Source: Streptomyces sp. NBC_01551 (GTDB taxonomy: Bacteria; Actinomycetota; Actinomycetes; Streptomycetales; Streptomycetaceae). From it: 64,000 nt of DNA. A model generated the notes under the pieces. The model was not told where the DNA came from, ran no database searches, and saw only the letters and a list, made by a program, of their open reading frames with translations. The DNA lies in contig NZ_JAPEPX010000001.1 of assembly GCF_026339935.1 (NCBI RefSeq), positions 5,793,501-5,857,500 on the forward strand, in the 5' to 3' direction. Position 1 is the stretch's first letter; every line of letters begins with the position of its first letter. Position numbers and translations under genes: made by a program. This document shows positions 32,655-40,099 of the stretch, one piece after another.

Positions 32655-32680
32655 TACCCGTGTATCCGGCGGGAGTGCGT

Positions 32681-32710
32681 GGGCCCACATTCCCGGCGGG
32701 GTGTGGGCCT
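32681..32710 (+). terminator. Terminator after the L28-S14 unit
   Basis: GGCCCACA (32682-32689) pairs with TGTGGGCC (32702-32709), extended inward by two GU and two CG pairs. Confidence 0.7.
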
Positions 32711-32748
32711 ACGCGTCACCCTGCCCGTATCGACTGATGGGAAGCGAA

Positions 32749-33270
32749 ATGCCCAAGGGTCTGCTGAGCGTGGTCGCCGGCAGTGCCCCTTGCATCCGGG
32801 GCCTGGTGGTGGATCAGCAGCCGCAGGCCGGCCCGCGTGCGGTGGTGCTGTCGGTGTCGCTCCACTGCCGCGACGAGGGCTGTCCCGTCGTGCAGCGATT
32901 CAGTACCGGGCCGATGCGGAGCCGGCCGAGACCGTGACGCGGGGCGCGTCCGGTGACCCGGTGGTGATCCTCCGCCAGGACTTGCCGGCCATCCGGCGGG
33001 CGATGGGACAGCCCCACGTCATCCTCGCCCTCCCTCCGGAGCTGGATGTCCTACCGTTCCTGTTGGAGTTGTGGCAGCCGCGGACCGCGGTGAGGGCCGT
33101 GTGCGACCACTACGATCCCGCGCCGGTTCTGGTCGGCGTCGATCTGGATTCCTTCACGGCCGACATCGGGCGTGTCCACCGGGCCGTGAGCCTGTGGGAG
33201 GGCGGGGCCTGCGCCACTCCCGCGACACCGGCCGAGGTCGCTGCCCGTCAGGTGGAGGCGGCGAGCCGTT
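32749..33270 (+). pseudogene. Frameshifted hypothetical gene
   Basis: An ATG at 32749 with GGGAAGCGAA upstream opens a frame (KGLLSVVAGSAPCIRGLVVD, then VVLSVSLHCRDEGCPVVQ) that ends after 62 codons. Coding-like sequence continues in another frame from about 32890 (DPVVILRQDLPAIRRAMGQP, VDLDSFTADIGRVHRAVSLW) to about 33270. Joining the two needs a frameshift near 32890-32900. I do not recognise the family. It may be a broken gene of the decayed element that follows. Confidence 0.4.
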
Positions 33271-33342
33271 CGTCGCCATGCCCGCACGGAGCATGGCGCA
33301 GTACATCTCCTACGGGGGGCCGTCGCCGAAGGCTGAGCTGCA

Positions 33343-33549
33343 AACCTACTGCCGACCGCAGCTACATGGAGGCTGGGGTCTACGGCATCACCTGGTCGAG
33401 TGCGAGGAAGTACGTCTTGGCCCGGACGGAACTCGCCACGGGTCTGGCCAAGCGTCCTGGACGGTGTTCAGGAGCAGGCCAACCGTCTCATCGAGCAGTC
33501 GGTGGAGGAGCGGAACCGCGTCAGCCAAGGCGCCGGACCTGCGAGGTGA
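33343..33549 (+). pseudogene. Tyrosine-recombinase (phage/AICE integrase) remnant
   Basis: AGVYGITWSSARKYVLARTELATGLAKRP (33343-33458) is the stretch that precedes the catalytic DLRHA box in actinomycete integrases, and LDGVQEQANRLIEQSVEERN (from 33457, another frame) is the usual tail that follows the active-site tyrosine. The catalytic Arg-His-Arg-Tyr part between them, about 55-60 residues, is deleted at CGTCC/TGGAC with a frame change. The upstream part of the gene is missing too. It marks an ancient integration event and cannot be active. Confidence 0.6.
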
Positions 33550-34537
33550 GCCGGGTTTGGTCCGTGACTGGTCCGGAAGTGCTGGTCAGATGCGGGATAC
33601 GAGTGGGAGGAACTGGGAGGAAAGGAGTAGATCGAAGCTCACCTCGAGCGAGTCGAGCTGAAGGCGCCTGCCGGGTAAAGGCCCAGGTCAGGCGCCTTCT
33701 TCTATGTCTCTAGAAGAAGCCGAGACGCTTCGGCGAGTACGAGACGAGGAGGTTCTTCGTCTGCTGGCGGTACAGCAGCTGCACTCATCCTGACCTGCTG
33801 AAATGGTAGTCGGTGAAGCCTTCTGCCAGGGGCTGGCCCGGAAATGGTCCGGATCTTGGTAGGTTCCGGCCCGGGCGGCAGGGATCGGGCAGGAGCGGGA
33901 AGCCGTGGGAGCGATCGGCAGCGGGGAGGGCGCTCCCTCGGGTGGCCTGAGCTTTCGGCTAGGAAGGGGGAAACCGCTTCATGATCAGTTCCAGAGGTAC
34001 GCGACCGGTACGCAACCACGGAACCGTCGTGTCCCGCGCCGTGTCCTGGCTGTCCGTCTGCCGTGCGTCCAGCACGTCCGCCCGTCGGGCCGCCACATCC
34101 CGTGCCTGAATCTCGCGCGGGTTGCCGTCCTCGGCGTCGCTTTGCACGTGGGCGGCGATGACTCTGCCCATCCGCTGGTACACCGACATGCGCTCGATGA
34201 AGCCGCGTTCCTCGCGCACTTCTGCACAAGTGAGGCGGCGGGGTACGTGCAATCGGCGATCACGGAGGTCTTGTTCGAGCAGTGCCGCGCCGCCTGCCGC
34301 TCCGAGGTCCGGTTTGTCAGGTCCAGATGTCGGTCGAAACCTGAGAGCCGCACGTACCGGTTGGGCATGCCGGCCTCCGCTCGCTGTACGGCCACCCTGG
34401 GCCGCTGCTTCTGTCAGGGGCATTCCCCCGGTGCAATGCGATAGTCCGAGCTCCGATCGTGACAGGGACAGCTGCGCTCGTCCGGGGGCTGGCAGGCGCG
34501 CTGGCCGATGCACGAGGCATGGTCGCAAGTACGCCAC
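33550..34537. other. Gene-poor decayed stretch
   Basis: No intact gene can be supported here. It holds the first copy of a duplicated gene end (33655-33860). From 33959 to 34537 the minus strand is open but its third codon positions are not GC-biased as in real neighbours, no ribosome site is evident and no family is recognisable. GC is lower than in the flanks. Confidence 0.5.
33655..33860 (-). repeat. Duplicated gene end, copy 1 (with terminator)
   Basis: On the minus strand the sequence reads TDYHFSRSG, a stop, then VQLLYRQQTKNLLVSYSPKR and LGFF before a stop at 33710. The hairpin AAGGCGCCT (33661-33669) with AGGCGCCTT (33690-33698) follows. Copy 2 at 39225-39425 matches in gene end, spacing and hairpin position, about 60-65 percent by eye. 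The in-frame stop makes this copy a remnant. Confidence 0.55.
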
Positions 34538-35317
34538 TCATTCAGGCCCCGGAAGGGGTGCATTGACGACTCCGAACGGTACGTGAACGCTTGGGGTGGC
34601 CGGCGCCGTGCCGGCCAGGTGGGAGACCTGGTCGTCGAAGAAGATGTGCGGGTCGAGGGCGCTCATCACGGCGGCCTCGTCGATGCCGCCGAGGAAGAAG
34701 GCGTCGTTGACGCGCAGTCCCCACTGCTTGAGGCTACGCACGGCACGTTCGTGCGCGCGGAACCCGTCGATGCCGGCGGTTCGGTAGATCCGCTCAGAGG
34801 AGTCGCCCGCCAGTACGCCGTCGAAGTCGAAGGCGATACGGAGTTCCTGGTCGGTGTCGTCATCGACTCGCTCGGTCTCGAGTACATGCCCCGCCGGCAG
34901 GCCGTCGGCCACTGCTTCCCGAACGTCGGAACCGTTGGCCGACAGGAACAGGGACATGTTCAGAGCGGGTATGAAGCGGTGTGACGACCGGCCTTGCTGG
35001 AACACGGCCCGACTGATGTGCAGGCCGTGCGCCGCGATGGAACGCATGACGCGGAGCCCGGTGTCCGGGTCATTGCGTGACAGGATGATGACCTCGACCA
35101 GCGGATCGAGGGGCTCCGCGAGGTCGTTCAGCGACAGCAGGCGCCGGACGAAGGGGAAGGCCACCCCCTTGTCGAGGACGTCGTCCACGTGGGCCTCCTG
35201 GTACCTCCGGTGCGCGTCCTCACCCTGCTCCCGGAACACCGCGTCGCAGTCGGCGAGGTCGAACAGGGCGCTGGAGGCGATCCCGATGACGACACGGTCG
35301 GACAGGTCGTACTCCAT
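34538..35317 (-). CDS. 5'-nucleotidase (cN-I-like, PF06189 type) with an internal deletion
   Basis: 259 residues from the ATG at 35317, which begins YDLSDRVVIGIASSALFDL. The family landmarks follow in order: VEVIILSRNDPDTGLRV, SRAVFQQG, LFLSANGSDVREAV, the nucleophile motif FDFDGVLAGDSSERIYR, NDAFFLGGIDEAAVM and HIFFDDQVSHL. Between GFRAHE and RAVRSLKQWG about 50 residues are missing compared with the family layout I know; the lost piece includes the ALVTAR-type motif II with its catalytic Ser/Thr. The frame is kept. The protein is probably impaired or inactive. It is flanked by decayed sequence on both sides. Confidence 0.72.
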   Translation of the reverse strand: MEYDLSDRVVIGIASSALFDLADCDAVFREQGEDAHRRYQEAHVDDVLDKGVAFPFVRRLLSLNDLAEPLDPLVEVIILSRNDPDTGLRVMRSIAAHGLHISRAVFQQGRSSHRFIPALNMSLFLSANGSDVREAVADGLPAGHVLETERVDDDTDQELRIAFDFDGVLAGDSSERIYRTAGIDGFRAHERAVRSLKQWGLRVNDAFFLGGIDEAAVMSALDPHIFFDDQVSHLAGTAPATPSVHVPFGVVNAPLPGPE

Positions 35318-35566
35318 CTCGCCCCCTGCTGGCACACGTGCAACATCGAGATGGTTATCGCCTGTTCGAATATGCCGAAAACGTGCGCGCCCCCTGCTCT
35401 GTAACCAGCTGCGCTCCGGGCGGCCGCGTCCGGTGACTCGTGGACGGGGCGGCGTGCAGAGCGAGAACGGCCGACCGCACGGGTCGCAGCCGTCCTTCTC
35501 CGGTACCCCTTCGCGCCTCCGTGTCCCCTCGGGGAGTCAGGGATCCATCCCGTGAAGGGGATCTTC
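35318..35566. other. Intergenic stretch before the metE fragment
   Basis: No gene is supported. I looked for a cobalamin riboswitch, as precedes metE in some streptomycetes, and saw no convincing B12 box or conserved stems. The GC-rich direct half contains only short imperfect inverted repeats. Confidence 0.4.
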
Positions 35567-35681
35567 GTGACCACCACGGCCGCAGCCGCGGCAGCAGCCG
35601 CCACTGCCCACGGCTACCCCCGCCAGGGCGGGAACCGAGAGCTGAAGAAGGCGATCGAGGGCTACTGGAAGGGCGTCTCAC
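35567..35681 (+). pseudogene. metE: metE N-terminal fragment
   Basis: A GTG at 35567 with AAGGGGA upstream opens TTTAAAAAAAATAHGYPRQG followed by NRELKKAIEGYWKG, the conserved start of cobalamin-independent methionine synthase (about 755 residues). Similarity ends after some 38 codons; the frame then runs into sequence antisense to the desaturase gene. The rest of metE is absent, so this is a truncation left by a deletion or by insertion of the desaturase unit. The intact ribosome site suggests the break is fairly recent. Confidence 0.75.
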
Positions 35682-35734
35682 CGAACCCGGCGGCGCCGCC
35701 GGTACGGCCGAAAGATCTGAACCGGTACTGGGAA

Positions 35735-36853
35735 TCAGGCAGCGACGAGCTCCTGCTCGCGGTCCGGCGCATCGACCTTGGGCTTCTTGTTCGGCAGCGA
35801 GAGCCGGAAGACCTTGTGCCACGCGGAGAACACCTGCTTGGGCAGCGGCCCGGTGACGTACTCCAGCTCGTACTTTTCGAACAGCGCGCGCACCTTCACC
35901 GCGACCTCGGCGTACCGGTTGCTCGGCAGGTCCGGGAACAGGTGGTGCTCGATCTGGTGCGACAGGTTGCCGGTCATGAAGTGCATGGCCCTGCTGCCGC
36001 TGATGTTTGCCGAGCCCATCATCTGGCGCAGGTACCACTGGCCGCGCGTCTCGCCCTTGATCGACCGGCGCTCGAAGACCTGCACGCCCTCGGGGAAGTG
36101 CCCGCACATGATCACCGAGTGGGACCAGATGTTGCGGACCAGGTTCGCGGTGAACGTGGCGGCGAGCGTGGTGAGGAACGACGGGCCCGACAGCAGCGGG
36201 TGGATCACGTAGTCCTTGAGCACCTGCTTGCGGATCTTGCGGCCCACGGCCTTGGCCCGCGCGCGGAACTCCGGGTTCTTGCGGCGGCGCTTGTGCAGGT
36301 TCTTGCCGAGCTCCAGGTCGTACGCCGCGATGCCGTACTCGAAGAAGCAGGCGTTGAGGAAGTTCCACAGCGGCTGGCCGAGGTGGAACGGGTGCCACTT
36401 CTGGTCCTCGTCGACGCGCATGATGCCGTAGCCGAGGTCGTTGTCCTTGCCGATCACGTTGGTGTGCGTGTGGTGCAGCTCGTTGTGCGAGTGCTTCCAC
36501 TGATCGGACGGCGAGACGTGATCCCACTCCCAGGTGGTGGAGTGGATCTTCGGGTCTCGCATCCAGTCCCACTGGCCGTGCAGGACGTTGTGGCCGATCT
36601 CCATGTTGTCCATGATCTTCGCCACGGACAGACCGGCGGTGCCGAGCAGCCACGCGGGTGGGAAGAACGAGAACAGCAGTACGCCCCTGCTGACCAGCTC
36701 GAGCCTGCGCTGCGCCGAGATGACCTTGCGGATGTAGGCGGCGTCCTTCTCGCCGCGGCTGGCGATCACCTCGTCGCGGATCGCGTCCAGCTCGCGGCCG
36801 AGCTCCTCGATCTGCTCCGCGGTCAGGTGGGCGGTGGGGTCGATGGCGGTCAA
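35735..36853 (-). CDS. Membrane fatty-acid (acyl-CoA) desaturase, DesA3-like
   Basis: 372 residues. The three di-iron histidine boxes are complete: HNVLHGQW, HNELHHTHTN and HQIEHHLFP. Two hydrophobic stretches flank the first box. The start is TTG at 36853, with GTAGGAG just upstream; that site overlaps the stop of the reductase gene 7 bp before it. Members of this family put a cis double bond into stearoyl- or palmitoyl-CoA, using electrons from a ferredoxin-type reductase. The upstream gene is exactly such a reductase; the pair matches mycobacterial DesA3 and Rv3230c, which make oleic acid together. The unit is divergent from a PucR-type regulator. Confidence 0.9.
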   Translation of the reverse strand: MTAIDPTAHLTAEQIEELGRELDAIRDEVIASRGEKDAAYIRKVISAQRRLELVSRGVLLFSFFPPAWLLGTAGLSVAKIMDNMEIGHNVLHGQWDWMRDPKIHSTTWEWDHVSPSDQWKHSHNELHHTHTNVIGKDNDLGYGIMRVDEDQKWHPFHLGQPLWNFLNACFFEYGIAAYDLELGKNLHKRRRKNPEFRARAKAVGRKIRKQVLKDYVIHPLLSGPSFLTTLAATFTANLVRNIWSHSVIMCGHFPEGVQVFERRSIKGETRGQWYLRQMMGSANISGSRAMHFMTGNLSHQIEHHLFPDLPSNRYAEVAVKVRALFEKYELEYVTGPLPKQVFSAWHKVFRLSLPNKKPKVDAPDREQELVAA

Positions 36854-36860
36854 GGTGCTC

Positions 36861-37916
36861 CTACCGTTCGATGTCGCAGGGGCCCGCCGCGGCGGACACG
36901 CAGGTCTGGATGAGGACGCCCGGCTCGGCCTCGGTGATCTCGCCGGTGCGCAGGTCGCGCACGGCGCCCGCCTTGAGCGGCGTGATGCAGCCGAAGCAGA
37001 TGCCCATGCGGCACCCGGAGGGCATGAGCACGCCGGCCTCCTCGCCGACGTCCAACAACGGCGTGGCGCCGTCCGCCTCGACGGTCTTGCCGGTGGCGCT
37101 GAACGTGACCTCGCCGCCGTCACCGGCGACGACGATGCCGGGGCGGAAGCGTTCGGTGTGCAGGCGCTCTCCGACGCCGTGGCCGCTCCAGAACTCCTCG
37201 GCGGCGTCGAGCAGGCCGGCGGGCCCGCAAGCCCAGGTCTCGCGCTCGGCCCAGTCGGGTACCAGCTCGTCGAGACGGGCGATGTCGAGCACGCCGTCCG
37301 TGTCAGTGTGCACCTCGGTGAGCCGCAGCTTCTCGGCCGCGACCAGGTCGTGCAGTTCATTGCGGAAGATCACGTCTTGCGGCTGTGGCGCGCAGTGGAC
37401 CATGACGACGTCGTCGAACTCGATGTCACGCAGCATGCCCATCACAGGCGTGATGCCGCTGCCGGCCGTCAGGTAGAGCACCTTGGCGGGCTTGGCCTTC
37501 GGCAGTACGAAGTCACCGGTTGGCTGGTCGAGCTGGACCAGCGTGCCCGGTTTCGCCCTGCGGACCAGGTGGTTGCTGACCTTGCCGTCCGGGATCGCCT
37601 TCACGGTGATCGTGACGCGGCCGTCCTGGCGGTTCGTCGGCGAGGTGATGGAGTAGGCACGCCACAGGCGCCTCCCGTCGACGTCGACCCCGATCCGCAC
37701 GTACTGACCGGCCGTGTGACCGCGCCAGCCCCTTCCCGGCCTGATCACGATGGTCGCGGCGTCACCCGTCTCCGGGTGCACGGCCTCGATGCGCCCACGC
37801 AGGTCAGCGCCCGCACGCAGCGGGCTGACCAGGTCGAGGTAGTCCGACGGCAGCAGCGGCGTCGTGATCATCTCCAGCAGCTTCCACGCCCCACTGCGGA
37901 GGGTTGCACTCGTCAT
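36861..37916 (-). CDS. Ferredoxin reductase with C-terminal 2Fe-2S domain (desaturase electron donor)
   Basis: 351 residues. In order: a FAD-binding barrel (WRAYSITSPTN), an NAD(P)-binding domain (YLTAGSGITPVMGML, then ACGPAGLL), and a plant-type ferredoxin domain with the cluster cysteines in CRMGICFGC and a later IQTCV. It carries electrons from NADPH via FAD and the 2Fe-2S centre to the desaturase that follows by 7 bp. The layout and the neighbour match the Rv3230c-DesA3 system. The ATG at 37916 has a GGGG-rich site 5-6 bases before it. A perfect inverted repeat lies 32 bases upstream, in the shared promoter with the regulator. Confidence 0.92.
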   Translation of the reverse strand: MTSATLRSGAWKLLEMITTPLLPSDYLDLVSPLRAGADLRGRIEAVHPETGDAATIVIRPGRGWRGHTAGQYVRIGVDVDGRRLWRAYSITSPTNRQDGRVTITVKAIPDGKVSNHLVRRAKPGTLVQLDQPTGDFVLPKAKPAKVLYLTAGSGITPVMGMLRDIEFDDVVMVHCAPQPQDVIFRNELHDLVAAEKLRLTEVHTDTDGVLDIARLDELVPDWAERETWACGPAGLLDAAEEFWSGHGVGERLHTERFRPGIVVAGDGGEVTFSATGKTVEADGATPLLDVGEEAGVLMPSGCRMGICFGCITPLKAGAVRDLRTGEITEAEPGVLIQTCVSAAAGPCDIER

Positions 37917-37941
37917 GACCCCAGCTTGATGCGCCTCAGGG

Positions 37942-37968
37942 CGTAAAGTCCTGACCGCAGGACGTAAA
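37942..37968. promoter_or_regulatory. Inverted repeat in the divergent desaturase/regulator promoter
   Basis: GTCCTG-ACCG-CAGGAC (37948-37963) is a perfect 6-4-6 palindrome. The direct repeat CGTAAA flanks it on the left and right (37942-37947 and 37963-37968). It lies between the reductase start and the regulator start, a natural operator position for the PucR-type protein. Confidence 0.6.
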
Positions 37969-38002
37969 TCTGGCCGGTCGAATTGTTCGCAGGGAATAAA
38001 AA

Positions 38003-39142
38003 ATGAGCCATCCCATCCGGAGGGTCACCGACCTGACCCTGGACCGGACGACGGTCACCGCAGTTCGGGCCGCGCTGAAGACCACCGCCGACGAGGTCGT
38101 CCAGGCGATCATCGACGAGGTCCCTCCCTACGCCAACGCCCTCTCGGGCCGCATGGGCGTCACCATCCGCCGAGCCGTCCGCACCGCCCTGGGGCACTAC
38201 CTGGACCTCGCGAGCGGGAACGCCACCGGCGGCGACGCCGGTGACGCGGCCTACGAGCTGGGCCGCGGCGAGGTGCGCGACGGGCGTTCGATGGACGCCC
38301 TGCTCAGCGCCTACCGCGTCGGCGCCCGCGTGGCCTGGCGATGCCTGGCGGCGGGTGCCGTACCCGCAGGTCTGCCCGCCGCCGAGGTCGCCAAGTTCGC
38401 CGAGCTGACCTTCGCCTACATCGACGAGCTCTCCGCCGCGAGCGCCGCGGGCCACGCCGACGAGCTGGCCGCCCGGGGCCGTGACCACGAGCGCCACCTG
38501 GAACACCTGGCCCGCGACCTCCTCGCCGACGCGAGCCCCGACGTGCTGCTGGCCTCTGTTCAACGGGCTAGGTGGCAGCCTCCGGTTTCGCTGACCGCCG
38601 TCTTGCTGCCCGCTGCCCAGGCCCGGCCCGCCTACCGCGCGCTCGACCCGAGCACCCTCGTCCTCGACGATCTGCCGGACGCCTTCGGGGTGCTGCTCGT
38701 CCCCGATGCCGACCGGTCACATCTCTTGCGGCAGCTGACCGACCGCACGGCCGTGGTCGGCCCGGCCCGGCCGTGGACTCGTGCATCCGCCTCGTACGCA
38801 CGAGCCGCACGCGCGCGCTCCCTCTCCTCCGATATCCGCGACACCGAGGACCACCTGCCCGAGCTGGTGCTGAGCGCCGACGTGGACGCGTTCGCAGACC
38901 TGCGGGCCCGAGCCCTCGCACCCCTCCGGACCTTGCCTGTCGCGACCGCACGGCGGCTGGAGGAGACGTTGCGGGCGTGGCTGCTTCACCAAGGCAGGCG
39001 GGACGAGGTGGCGGCGGCGTTGTTCGTCCATCCCCAGACCGTCCGGTACCGGATGTCGCAGCTGCGGGAGCTGTTTCCGGATCTCGCATCGCCACACCGG
39101 GTCCTCGAACTGACGCTGGCGGTCGGTCTTCGGGTCAGCTGA
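38003..39142 (+). CDS. PucR/CdaR-type helix-turn-helix regulator
   Basis: 379 residues. The C-terminus holds the PucR-type helix-turn-helix: RRLEETLRAWLLHQGRRDEVAAALFVHPQTVRYRMSQLRELF. A helical N-terminal domain (RTTVTAVRAALKTTADEVVQAIIDEV, then GRSMDALLSAYRVGARVAW) resembles the RsbR-like sensor part of related streptomycete regulators; a GGDEF-like middle segment is reduced. It is divergent from the reductase and desaturase genes and the promoter between them has a perfect palindrome. By analogy it likely senses acyl chains or fatty-acid status and controls the pair. The ATG at 38003 follows CAGGGA. Confidence 0.88.
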   Translation: MSHPIRRVTDLTLDRTTVTAVRAALKTTADEVVQAIIDEVPPYANALSGRMGVTIRRAVRTALGHYLDLASGNATGGDAGDAAYELGRGEVRDGRSMDALLSAYRVGARVAWRCLAAGAVPAGLPAAEVAKFAELTFAYIDELSAASAAGHADELAARGRDHERHLEHLARDLLADASPDVLLASVQRARWQPPVSLTAVLLPAAQARPAYRALDPSTLVLDDLPDAFGVLLVPDADRSHLLRQLTDRTAVVGPARPWTRASASYARAARARSLSSDIRDTEDHLPELVLSADVDAFADLRARALAPLRTLPVATARRLEETLRAWLLHQGRRDEVAAALFVHPQTVRYRMSQLRELFPDLASPHRVLELTLAVGLRVS

Positions 39143-39224
39143 CGCGTACTTCGACCGTGGGAGAGGGGCTGGATGAACCGGGAAGAACAGAAAGAGTTGA
39201 CACCCGTGTCGAGCGGGTCGCGCC

Positions 39225-39264
39225 GACGGCTCCTGACGGGCGAAAGCCCAGGTCAGGCGCCGTC
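39225..39264. terminator. GAAA-loop terminator shared by the PucR-type gene and the gene remnant
   Basis: GACGGC, TCCTGA and GGGC pair with GCCC, TCAGG and GCCGTC around a GAAA tetraloop (39242-39245), followed on the plus strand by a short T run. It lies 83 bases after the regulator stop and just beyond the stop of the minus-strand remnant. The copy-1 hairpin at 33661-33698 is its homologue. Confidence 0.7.
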
Positions 39265-39273
39265 TTTCATGCC

Positions 39274-39415
39274 CTAAAAGAAGCCGAGCTTCTTGGGGGA
39301 GTAGCTGGTCAGTATGTTCTTCGAGTACTGGTGGTACACCCGCCACACCCCTCCTGACCAGGCAAGATGAAGGTACCTGCCATCGGTGGTCCGGTGCTGG
39401 CCCGCCACTGGCCCG
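39274..39415 (-). pseudogene. Duplicated gene end, copy 2 (SYSPKKLGFF C-terminus)
   Basis: On the minus strand the frame reads GQHRTTDGRYLHLAWSGG, then VWRVYHQYSKNILTSYSPKK and LGFF before a TAG at 39274. It is homologous to the copy at 33655-33860 in the coding part and the downstream hairpin. No start codon with a ribosome site lies upstream, so it looks like the 3' end of a lost gene. I do not recognise the protein. The two copies bracket the metE fragment, nucleotidase, desaturase pair and PucR gene. Confidence 0.5.
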
Positions 39416-39528
39416 GATCTTGGTCGGTGAGGGAGGGGGCACTGTAGTTCCGTGGCCAGGGCCCGAAGCGATGGTCGTGGGTGGAGGGCCTCAGGGCTTG
39501 GGCTGTGCGACGGCGCGCCAGCCGAAGA

Positions 39529-39660
39529 TCACTCACTGCTGCTGCTCGCCCACTGGAGGCCCGGCGTGGTTTCGAAGTTCATGCCGTAGACCGTGCCAGC
39601 CAGGGTGGGGGCGAAGAGGGTGGCGGCCCAGGAGGAGATCTTCTTGAAGTCCTCGCCCAC
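39529..39660 (-). pseudogene. corA: CorA magnesium-transporter C-terminal fragment
   Basis: On the minus strand the sequence reads VGEDFKKISSWAATLFAPTL, then AGTVYGMNFETTPGLQW, and stops. This is the first membrane helix and the YGMN signature loop of CorA, which lets hydrated magnesium enter. The large N-terminal cytoplasmic domain and the last helix are absent. The fragment cannot work as a transporter. Confidence 0.78.
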
Positions 39661-39759
39661 AACGCGCTGACCTGGGCAGATTGCTGTACGAGCCGGGCTG
39701 ACCTGCGAATTTGCTCGTTTCCGGGGCTTTCAGGGTGACGCCGTTTTGCGCGGTCGCTT

Positions 39760-39798
39760 CTCCCCAGCCGCTCCCCAGAACGGCTTCGTTCTCCCCAG
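39760..39798. repeat. Three CTCCCCAG direct repeats
   Basis: CTCCCCAG occurs at 39760, 39771 and 39791 in the gene-poor stretch. Sequences of this sort with GGGGAG runs are found near actinomycete integration sites, but function cannot be shown here. Confidence 0.6.
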
Positions 39799-40099
39799 AT
39801 TCTCCCCCTCCGCGGCTCGTTCTTGGCGATGTTTCCGCTGGTGAGGCGGCCCTTCGTTGGGTTGGGGTGTGGTGACGCGCCGTTTCGGGGGGTCTCGGGG
39901 CGAGTGTGCGGGTGTCGCGACCTTGCGCGTTCGCGCCCGTGACACTGCGCGGATCTCGTCCTTGACCGGTTGTGCGCTGTCGTGCCAACCCCTGGGCGCA
40001 GGAGGTCAATGCGGTCGGTCGGGTCGCTCGTAGCTTGAAGAAGTGCCGAGCCGCGGACGCGGCGGGGGCACGTTACCGATTGCTTCGAGAGGACCCCTC

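Larger units (their letters stand above)
39143..40099. other. Gene-poor stretch with remnants
   Basis: No intact gene is supported. In order it holds a terminator (39225-39264), the second copy of the duplicated gene end (39274-39415, minus), a corA fragment (39529-39660, minus), three CTCCCCAG repeats (39760-39798) and the isochorismatase promoter region. Base composition is poorer in GC than the flanks. Confidence 0.6.

Noticed and set aside
33959-34537. 192-codon minus-strand frame
   Set aside because: Third-position GC is not raised as in genuine neighbours, no ribosome site is seen and no motif is recognisable; treated as decayed DNA.
35380-35566. Cobalamin riboswitch before the metE fragment
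   Set aside because: I saw no convincing B12 box or the conserved stems; only general GC-rich pairing.
35552-36913. 453-codon plus-strand frame beginning at the metE fragment
   Set aside because: Only its first 40-odd codons resemble metE; the rest is antisense to the desaturase gene, which has all three histidine boxes.
28139-40099. tRNA gene as attachment site of the decayed element
   Set aside because: I found no cloverleaf or T-loop signature near either copy of the duplicated gene end.
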